Positions 57,631-64,000 of a stretch of DNA of 64,000 bases are shown piece by piece. A model generated the notes under the pieces. The model did not search any database. It saw only the letters and a program-made list of their open reading frames with translations, and had not been told where the DNA came from. Positions within the stretch are counted from its first letter, which is position 1; each line of letters opens with the position of its first letter. The DNA comes from CAYOZN01 sp964408455 (GTDB lineage: Bacteria > Planctomycetota > Phycisphaerae > UBA1845 > UTPLA1), in contig CAYOZN010000005.1 in NCBI GenBank assembly GCA_964408455.1, forward strand, positions 62,001 to 126,000. The letters run 5' to 3'. A program made the translations under genes and the position numbers.

Positions 57631-58284
57631 ATGTCCGAAGAGCCCGCCATTCGTGTCGACGTTGAACAGCCCGCGCCGCCGCCGGCGACGCACCCCGGCT
57701 GGCACCTGCATCGGCGACTCTACAACTGGGTGCTGCACTGGGCCGACACGCCGCACGGCGCGGCCGCGCTCTTCCTGCTGTCGTTCGCGGAATCCAGTTT
57801 TTTCCCCGTCCCGCCGGATGTGCTGCTGATCGCGCTGGTGCTGGGGGCGCGAACGCGCTGGTGGCGGCTGGCGCTGAATTGCTCGATCGCCAGCGTGCTC
57901 GGAGGGATTGCCGGCTACGGCATCGGCATGGGCCTGATGGACACGGTCGGCATGCGCATCATCGCCTTCTACGACGCGCACGCGTACTACGAACGCGTGC
58001 AGCAACTATACATGGAATACGATTACTGGATCGTGTTCGTGGCCGCCTTCACGCCCATTCCCTACAAGGTGTTTACGATCGCCAGCGGGGCGATGGATAT
58101 GAACCTGGCCGGCTTCGCGCTGGTGTCATTTGTCGGTCGCGGCGCGAGGTTTTTCCTCGTCGCCTGGCTGCTGTACCTGCTCGGGCCGCCGGTCAAGCGG
58201 TTCATCGAGAAGTACTTCGATCTGCTGGCCCTGGCGTTCGTTGTTCTGCTGGTCGGCGGCTTTATCCTGATAAAACTGGTCTAG
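57631..58284 (+). CDS. YqaA/DedA-like membrane protein
   Basis: A 217-residue integral membrane protein of the YqaA branch of the VTT/DedA superfamily: FLLSFAESSFFPVPPDVLLIALVLG, IASVLGGIAGYGIGMGL, YWIVFVAAFTPIPYKVFTIASGAMDM, FVGRGARFFLVAWLLYLLG and a final helix. The Phe-Pro-Val-Pro region and F-T-P-I-P-Y-K are conserved re-entrant motifs. I start at the ATG at 57631 (MSEEPAIRV); a GTG at 57598 is an alternative without Shine-Dalgarno. Lipid-carrier transport or membrane homeostasis is likely. It ends 39 bp before the next membrane gene's start. Confidence 0.9.
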   Translation: MSEEPAIRVDVEQPAPPPATHPGWHLHRRLYNWVLHWADTPHGAAALFLLSFAESSFFPVPPDVLLIALVLGARTRWWRLALNCSIASVLGGIAGYGIGMGLMDTVGMRIIAFYDAHAYYERVQQLYMEYDYWIVFVAAFTPIPYKVFTIASGAMDMNLAGFALVSFVGRGARFFLVAWLLYLLGPPVKRFIEKYFDLLALAFVVLLVGGFILIKLV

Positions 58285-58323
58285 CGGATGGCGGGCAGGC
58301 GTTTCGACGAGGAGGCGTCGTCC

Positions 58324-58839
58324 ATGCAACAGCCGTCGGCGGGTGGGCGAAGCGAGTTGTACCGTGCCGTGGCGACGGCGCGGCTGGTGGTCGCGGCGAT
58401 GATCGCGGGACTCCTGGTCTTCCTCGGCGTGGTACTGGCAAACGCCCGCGAGGCTGCCGCCGAAAAGGCGGCCGGCGGCTCGGCGCTGATCACGCTGCTG
58501 GCCGCGGGGACCGGGCTGGCCTGCGCGGTGGCGGCGGCCACGATTCCAGGGAAGATCGGCGCGGCCGCTGCCCGGCGAGCGCGGGGCCGACCGGATGGGC
58601 CGCGGCAGATGGCCCAGGCCTGGTTGACCAGGACGCTGGTCGCATGTGCATTGATAGAAGGCGGCGCGCTGTTCAACGCGGTGGCACACATGCTCGAAGG
58701 GCGGCCGCTCTCGCTGGTAGTCTGCGGCCTGTTGATTCTTGCGATAGCATTCCTGTTTCCGTCGGTCGACCGCGCGGCGCAGTGGGTATCCAGCCACTTT
58801 CCGGAAGCGGCACGCGGACCGTTTGACGGGATCCGATGA
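58324..58839 (+). CDS. Small three- or four-helix membrane protein
   Basis: A 171-residue membrane protein. Hydrophobic segments: LVVAAMIAGLLVFLGVVLA, ALITLLAAGTGLACAVAAATI, TLVACALIEGGALFNAVA and LSLVVCGLLILAIAFLF. No motif identifies a family. GGAGG 8 nt before the ATG at 58324 decides the start; a second frame opens at 58288, just after the stop of the YqaA-like gene, and is less likely. It is probably the last gene of this group and is convergent with the HD-GYP gene after 37 bp. Confidence 0.75.
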   Translation: MQQPSAGGRSELYRAVATARLVVAAMIAGLLVFLGVVLANAREAAAEKAAGGSALITLLAAGTGLACAVAAATIPGKIGAAAARRARGRPDGPRQMAQAWLTRTLVACALIEGGALFNAVAHMLEGRPLSLVVCGLLILAIAFLFPSVDRAAQWVSSHFPEAARGPFDGIR

Positions 58840-58876
58840 GGCGGGCCAATTCGCCCGGCTGCCTCGCACCACAGAG

Positions 58877-60316
58877 TCACATTGATGGCACTTCCGCCGC
58901 CGCATCCGGCGCGCCGGCGGAGGTCATGGCGTGCACGTCGGTCCTGATGGCTGCCTCGCCCTCGGACAGGCGATGCAGGAACTGAATTCCCGTATGATAA
59001 CCGTTGCCGTTGGCGGCCCTGCGGCACCAGCGCACCATCCCACGGACCCACGATGACACACCTGCGGCACCCAGTTGCACGCTGATGACTTCACCGCGGA
59101 ACATGGGGTGCCGGCTCAGCAGGCATACGCCGCTGCCGGAGAGGTCGATCAGCGGCGAGGTAAACTCGTCGGGGGCGGGCGACGCCTGTATCAGCCGGCC
59201 GGTGTAGATGCAGCGCGCGTGTACGAGGCCCAGGCAGGGCCTGCGAAGGCCCCCGCGCTGGCGATGCAGGGCCGTCTTCGTGCGATGATCGGCGTGAAAG
59301 GCGCTGCCGAGGTTTCCGTCGTCGATGGCCGGTTCGGCCGGCAGGGCGCGCCAGCAGCGGCCGTAGAGATCGACCCAGGCGGCGAATAGCTGGGGATCGA
59401 ACTGTTTGCCTGCCTGAAACCGCATTCGCCGCACGGCCTCCGACGGGTGCATCGATTCGCGATATTCGCGCCGGCCGACCATCGCGTGAAAAGTGTCGAC
59501 GATGGCGAGAATGCGGCTCTCGATGAGTTGTTCGTGGCCGCACAGGCCGAGAGGATAGCCCCTGCCGTCGAATCGTTCGTGATGCTCGAGCACCATCCGG
59601 CGGACATCGGCCGTGACGGTGGGGTCTGCGCCGACGAGGCGCACTCCCTCGATGGGATGCTGCCGGACGAGTTCCATTTCGTCGGGGCTCAGCGGCGTCT
59701 TCTTGTTCAGCAGGTCTTCCTCGACCGTCATCTTTCCCAGGTCGTGGAGCATGCCGGCAAGGCCGATGGCGCGGAGCCGCGCGGGCTCGAAACCGAAGAC
59801 TTCGTGGGCGAGCAGGATGGCCAGCGTGCTGACCGCGAACATGTGGCTGGCGGTGGAGCGATGGTGGCTGGTCATGGAAAGCAGCGTCGAGCGGGCCAGC
59901 GGATTGGAGAGGACGCCGTCGATCAGCGCGTCGAACATGTTGACGGCGCGGTCGATGTGGGCGGAGACGTCGCCGGCGTGGGCGAGATCGCGGGCGATGG
60001 AGGTGCCGATGTACTGGACGCACGAGGCCTTCTGCGGAGCGGGCACGTCGGGGTCGTTGAGGAGCGATTCGAGGTTGCGTTCCAGGGCACGTTCGTACGC
60101 CTGAAGCTCGTCGCCTTCGATCACCAGGTGTGACACGCCGGAGGCACTAAGGCGTTCGAAGTCGAGGCTCGGCAGCCCGTCGCCCCGGCTGCGAAACAGC
60201 ACCGGCGCGGTACCGGGCGAGCCGGCGAGGTAGATGGCCATGTCCGACACGCCCGCCCCGGAAAGGGCGCGCACGGCGGCAAGCGGCATCGTCGTTAACT
60301 GTCGCCCCTGGCCCAT
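58877..60316 (-). CDS. HD-GYP phosphodiesterase with C-terminal PilZ domain
   Basis: Predicted c-di-GMP phosphodiesterase with its own c-di-GMP receptor domain, 479 residues. An N-terminal domain (about 1-145) is unassigned. The HD-GYP domain follows (about 155-335) with MLHDLGKMTVE (HD) and HHERFDGRGYPLG (GYP), plus IVDTFHAMVGRREYR. The C-terminal PilZ-like domain (about 345-465) carries the RxxxR-type basic patch and IDLSGSGVCLLS (D/NxSxxG). The ATG at 60316 has GGAAGG at 7 nt; alternatives at 60322 and 60361 exist. It is 155 bp downstream of the adenylate cyclase on the same strand, so the two second-messenger genes may share a transcript. Confidence 0.93.
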   Translation of the reverse strand: MGQGRQLTTMPLAAVRALSGAGVSDMAIYLAGSPGTAPVLFRSRGDGLPSLDFERLSASGVSHLVIEGDELQAYERALERNLESLLNDPDVPAPQKASCVQYIGTSIARDLAHAGDVSAHIDRAVNMFDALIDGVLSNPLARSTLLSMTSHHRSTASHMFAVSTLAILLAHEVFGFEPARLRAIGLAGMLHDLGKMTVEEDLLNKKTPLSPDEMELVRQHPIEGVRLVGADPTVTADVRRMVLEHHERFDGRGYPLGLCGHEQLIESRILAIVDTFHAMVGRREYRESMHPSEAVRRMRFQAGKQFDPQLFAAWVDLYGRCWRALPAEPAIDDGNLGSAFHADHRTKTALHRQRGGLRRPCLGLVHARCIYTGRLIQASPAPDEFTSPLIDLSGSGVCLLSRHPMFRGEVISVQLGAAGVSSWVRGMVRWCRRAANGNGYHTGIQFLHRLSEGEAAIRTDVHAMTSAGAPDAAAEVPSM

Positions 60317-60471
60317 GACCATACCTTCCAAGCGTAAGATTGCCCGGCTTCCACGAAACATGATCGGTCATTGGCCGGCGCCGGATTCGCCGGGGCCCGG
60401 CCGGCGACGAGGGGACCATTCGCCAGCCGGAGGGATCCGGGCTCGTTGGGCGATATGGGACGTGGGGCGCA

Positions 60472-63400
60472 TTATTTCTCCTTCAGCTCGAGGGCGCCAT
60501 TCCAGTCGTCGCCGGGCGGGAAGGTCTTCATTTCCTGGCAGGCCTCGATGTAGCGGCTGGCGCCGGCATCGTCGGGGCGGCGGACGATCATGCGCATGAA
60601 GTGGACGATGCACTCATCCCACTTGCGGGCCTTGTACAGCTCGACGCCGGCTTCGAAACGGCGTGCATATTCGAGCTGTTCGCCGGGCACGTCGCCCTTG
60701 CGACCGAGCAGCTCGAAGACGGGCACGGTCTGGCGCTTCCCTTTGACCTGGAGCTCGGCGAGATAGCGGAATTCGAATTTGTCCTTCACGCGTTCGCGAA
60801 GCGGGCCGGAGACGAGGATGCTGGTGCCGAAGACTTTGTTGGCGGGTTCCAGCCGCGCGGCCAGGTTGACGACATCGCCGATGACGGTGTAGTCGGCCTT
60901 CAGCTCGGAGCCCATGTCGCCATTCTTGCACAGGCCGCAGGCGAGGCCGATGCGCATCTCCATCTGTTTGAAGATCGGGCCGGCCGACTTGTCGTTCTGC
61001 TCTTCGCGCACCAGGAGGGCGAGTTCATCGAGGGTGCGGACGGCGGTTTCGCAGGCGATGTTGGCGTGATCGGGAAGCGGATCGACGGAGGGGTTGAAGA
61101 ACGCCATGATGCCGTCGCCCATGAACTTGTTGATGAGACCGCGCCCGTCCCAGATCGTCTGGCTCATGCGCTTGAGGTAGACATTGAGGACGTGCTGCAC
61201 GACTTCCGGATCTTCGCGCTCGCTGATGCTGGTGAAGCCCTTGAGATCGCTGAAGAAACAGGTCACGTCGCGGGTGACGACCGACTTGAAGGCCTGGGCG
61301 GCGGCCGGGCTCTCGGCGATGCGGGCGGCGATGGCGGGCGCGGTGTACTGGCTGAGCTGCTTGATGAACATGCGGCGGTCGCGCTCGGCGGTGAACTGGC
61401 GGAAGAGCGTCACGCCGACCCATGCGAAGAAGCCGGTCGCCACCGCGGGCAGGAGCTGGTAGAAGAGATCGCGCGAGCCGAACAGCAGGGCGGCGTTGAG
61501 CCAGGCGAAGGCTGCGAGGACGATCAGTGTCGCGGGCAGTGCCACACGCGGTGCGCTCGTCGCCGTGACCAGGCTGACGACGGCGCCGATGAACAGGCAG
61601 AGGGCGACTTCGAGCAGGCTGCTGGGGGCGAGGGCGATGAATCGGTTCTGGAGAAACGCGTTCAGCACGTAGGCGTGCACCATGACGCCGTTGGTGTGCG
61701 GATCGATCGGCGTCGGCACGATGTCGCCTTCAGCAGTCGCTGCGTAGCCGAAGAAGACGTACTTGCCGCGAATCACCGGCGTGAGCTGAGCAATGGTTTC
61801 GTCGATGGCGGCACGGATCCGCTCGTTATTTCGCTGCAACACGGCGAGGCCGTTTTCGACGACGCGTTGAATGTAGCGATAGGCCTCGATCGACCGGGCG
61901 AGCGAGGGGTCCTCGCGCAGTTCCTCCTCGGTGAAGCTGTCCAGATCGGCGCAGTTGCGTTTGACATCGGCAAGGGCGAATTTCTCGGTCTGTCTGATTT
62001 CCGCGTCGAGCTTCTCGTGCTCGGCCTGCATGGCCACGAGTTCATCGTTCGAGGCGCCCCCCTTCAGTCGCGCGAGGCGCAGGTCGATGGCAAGTTCCTC
62101 GCGGCGATTGACTTTCTCGATATAGGTCCGGTCGCCGGGCACGTCGCCGGCCAATTCGCCGTCAGCGGCCAGGCGCGCCCCGCGGGTGACCGCCACGACC
62201 TTCGACATGACGTGCAAAGCGGCGCGCTCATTGTCGCGCAGGGCGCGACGGGCGTCGGCAATGGAGAACACCTTGGCCGCGGGGATGTGGGGGAAGTCGC
62301 CATTCAGCCGCCACAGGGAACCCGTTTTCGTCCAGGGAATCAGCATATTGCCGCGGCCATCAAGCGGTACGTCGATGGCGCCGCCGTCGCGTTTCGGGAT
62401 GCGCATGAGTTTTCGCGTCGACATGCTGATGCGGCCGAGATCGAGATCGAGGGCGTGGGCGGCGGCGGCAAGGCCCATGTGCGGCATCAGCCGGCCGTCT
62501 ATCTCAACGGCGATCGGTACGCGGCGGACGGTCGATTCCTCCTCCAGGTTTTTCACCGCGGCCAGATCGAGGGCGGCGCGACCCAGGACGAAATAGGGCG
62601 GAACGACGTTTGTTGCGTCGTGAATCGCAGCCGCCAGTGACGCATCCATTGCATGAAGCCGCCGCCGGACTTCACGCATGCCCAGGGCTGTGCGATAGGC
62701 CCGGTTGACATCCACCCGATCGTGCGAGAGCCGGTCGGCCTGGTCGCCGAGTATTTGCCGCAGTACATCTTCGAGCGGCGGCGTCTTTTCGCCCCTGAAC
62801 AGTGCCCCCACCCGCTCGCGGGCCACGTCGCGCTTGGCGCCGGCGATGACGGCCGCAATGTCGTCGGTCTTTTCATTCAACTGGCTGGCCAGCGCGGACT
62901 GATCGAGGGTGAAGTCGGACCGCAGCACATCCGCGACTTTCATGGCAATCTGGGCATTGCGCACGCGGACGATGTTTTCGGGCGCGGCCTCGAGCCCGAT
63001 CGAGGAGAGAAACGCAGCGGGGGCTGCGTCGCGATCGCCGGGCCATCGTGTCGCGAGAATATGAACCGGATCCGATCGCCGGGATTCCGTCAGGACGTCG
63101 GTCTCGACTGCGAGGATGACTTTCGATTGCGACAGGGCATCGGCGAGTTCCAGATCGCCGTAGACCTTGTTCTGCTCCGAAAGAATGATGCTCCCGGACT
63201 GTTGCAGGGCCTCGGCCAGGCGGTCATACGCGCTCTCGAATTCGGGCAGTTCGCCGATCACGTCGCGCAGCGACAGGTCGCCCAACAACCCGTCCGGGGG
63301 ATCGACATCGACGTCTTCGCCCAGCGAGGGATGATCGAAGTATTCGGGCTGTCTTTCGCTGAGCAGAAGATCGACGCAGATCAGCTCGGCGCCCAGCTCG

Positions 63401-63657
63401 TTGAGCGTGCGAATCAGATCTGCCAGGACGTCGCGGGGCCAGGGCCAGCGGCCAATGGTGTCGAGCGAGCTGTTGTCGATATCGACGTGAACGATCCTGT
63501 CGCTGGCCGGTACGCTGCTGAAATGCCGGGCGCGATAATCGTAGGCCAGCATTTCGAGGGGCGTTGCCAGCGAGCGATAAAAGAACGCGATCGTCAGGAG
63601 CAGCGAGACAAGGCAACCCAGAAGCGTGCCGGTGAGTTTTGGGCGGTTACGAAACAT
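60472..63657 (-). CDS. CHASE2-type adenylate cyclase (class III)
   Basis: A 1061-residue membrane-bound class III cyclase. A TM helix (about 9-27) is followed by a long extracytoplasmic CHASE2 domain (IVHVDIDNSSLDTIGRWPWPRDVLADLI near 55-80, GKYVFFGYAATAEGDIVPTPID at about 640-665), interrupted by large insertions, then three TM helices (about 675-770). The cyclase domain has FFSDLKGFTS (metal Asp, about 800), NKFMGDGIMAFF (second metal Asp), ADYTVIGDVVNLAARLE (substrate Asp, plus Asn and Arg of the transition-state loop). The C-terminus (about 1000-1061) is a TPR-like helical segment (FEAGVELYKARKWDECIVHFMRMI). It would make cAMP in response to an envelope signal. It lies upstream of the HD-GYP-PilZ gene. 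Confidence 0.94.
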   Translation of the reverse strand: MFRNRPKLTGTLLGCLVSLLLTIAFFYRSLATPLEMLAYDYRARHFSSVPASDRIVHVDIDNSSLDTIGRWPWPRDVLADLIRTLNELGAELICVDLLLSERQPEYFDHPSLGEDVDVDPPDGLLGDLSLRDVIGELPEFESAYDRLAEALQQSGSIILSEQNKVYGDLELADALSQSKVILAVETDVLTESRRSDPVHILATRWPGDRDAAPAAFLSSIGLEAAPENIVRVRNAQIAMKVADVLRSDFTLDQSALASQLNEKTDDIAAVIAGAKRDVARERVGALFRGEKTPPLEDVLRQILGDQADRLSHDRVDVNRAYRTALGMREVRRRLHAMDASLAAAIHDATNVVPPYFVLGRAALDLAAVKNLEEESTVRRVPIAVEIDGRLMPHMGLAAAAHALDLDLGRISMSTRKLMRIPKRDGGAIDVPLDGRGNMLIPWTKTGSLWRLNGDFPHIPAAKVFSIADARRALRDNERAALHVMSKVVAVTRGARLAADGELAGDVPGDRTYIEKVNRREELAIDLRLARLKGGASNDELVAMQAEHEKLDAEIRQTEKFALADVKRNCADLDSFTEEELREDPSLARSIEAYRYIQRVVENGLAVLQRNNERIRAAIDETIAQLTPVIRGKYVFFGYAATAEGDIVPTPIDPHTNGVMVHAYVLNAFLQNRFIALAPSSLLEVALCLFIGAVVSLVTATSAPRVALPATLIVLAAFAWLNAALLFGSRDLFYQLLPAVATGFFAWVGVTLFRQFTAERDRRMFIKQLSQYTAPAIAARIAESPAAAQAFKSVVTRDVTCFFSDLKGFTSISEREDPEVVQHVLNVYLKRMSQTIWDGRGLINKFMGDGIMAFFNPSVDPLPDHANIACETAVRTLDELALLVREEQNDKSAGPIFKQMEMRIGLACGLCKNGDMGSELKADYTVIGDVVNLAARLEPANKVFGTSILVSGPLRERVKDKFEFRYLAELQVKGKRQTVPVFELLGRKGDVPGEQLEYARRFEAGVELYKARKWDECIVHFMRMIVRRPDDAGASRYIEACQEMKTFPPGDDWNGALELKEK

Positions 63658-64000
63658 GATGCGATGCGAAGACCAGGGTGAAACACGCTTGGGCCTGTCT
63701 ACCAGTTTGCGCGCAGTGGGGCTCCGGCGAAAGCCGCGGCCCGGGCGTCATGGAACAGACTCGACGGCGCGTGATCCAGTGGCGCCGGACATTTCAAAAA
63801 AATTTCAAGTTCTCCATTGGCACCATCCGCCTGGGCCGGCCAGAACGGCGCTTTGACGGGGCGTGATTCGGGGTCGCAAGTGAATCAAAGCGAATCAAAC
63901 CGACAAAGCGCGCGTTAGGCTGGCATGCCCATGGCGCACTTACATCTATACCTATCAGAATAGCTCTCCGTTCCGCCGGACAGGCGGCTAATAGAGGCGG
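63658..64000. other. 343-bp region upstream of the adenylate cyclase
   Basis: No gene is supported. I see a direct repeat GAATCAAA at 63882-63889 and 63892-63899, spaced by one helical turn, and an A/T run near 63796. They may be part of a regulatory region for the cyclase gene, but no clear promoter is recognisable. Confidence 0.4.

Noticed and set aside
60601..62640. 679-codon plus-strand frame inside the cyclase gene
   Set aside because: It is the antisense of the CHASE2 and cyclase domains. Long opposite frames are common at this GC content.

Overview
The window reads as a gene-dense, high-GC chromosomal segment of a Planctomycetota bacterium, most like Phycisphaerae-type lineages. This placement is an inference from gene style: a very large secreted protein with repeated calcium-binding-like DCNxNGxPDxCE units, dockerin-like C-termini, prepilin-type proteins with planctomycete-style C-terminal halves, CPxCGY...CPECG zinc-ribbon membrane proteins and a membrane-tethered helix-turn-helix protein. 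I see no rRNA, tRNA, transposase, phage or CRISPR.

Layout. 1-3634 (minus strand): a small lipoprotein, a Cys-rich protein, a histidine kinase and a sigma-54 activator in one apparent operon. It is followed by three direct repeats, a good -24/-12 promoter and a small gene that leaves the window. 3635-6752: three parS sites, parB, a membrane-anchored protein and a DedA protein. 6905-13334: a small basic protein and a 2001-residue multi-Ig surface protein. 13646-22292: acetyltransferase, typA, exported RidA, SIMPL protein, histidine kinase, pnp, rpsO and a single-domain response regulator.

22580-29492: hydrolase lipoprotein, glycosyltransferase and wecB, a dockerin-like secreted protein, and preA carrying an in-frame mosaic of repeat DNA. 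29548-39078: B12/radical SAM protein, LOG protein, methyltransferase, secreted protein, yidD, trmB, M24 peptidase, a lipoprotein and its PadR regulator. 39182-46149: YjbR-like protein, small zinc protein, beta-helix protein, class V aminotransferase, small antitoxin-like protein, prepilin-like protein, zinc-ribbon membrane protein and a DUF1579 protein with a strong terminator.

46298-54723: CNNM-type CBS protein; a MAF (DUF115) protein coupled to a nucleotidyltransferase/degenerate radical SAM-SPASM fusion; and a pabB-pabC-Nif3 cluster. 54903-63657: small envelope proteins, membrane HTH protein, YjbQ, YqaA-like protein, an HD-GYP-PilZ protein and a CHASE2 adenylate cyclase.

Working links inferred from the sequence: a self-contained sigma-54 two-component circuit at the left end; a MAF plus pseudo-enzyme pair that probably serves surface or flagellin glycosylation; p-aminobenzoate synthesis beside a Nif3 protein; and cAMP and c-di-GMP enzymes side by side. 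Several genes without a Shine-Dalgarno sequence have a -10-like box 7-9 nt before the start codon, which suggests leaderless transcripts.
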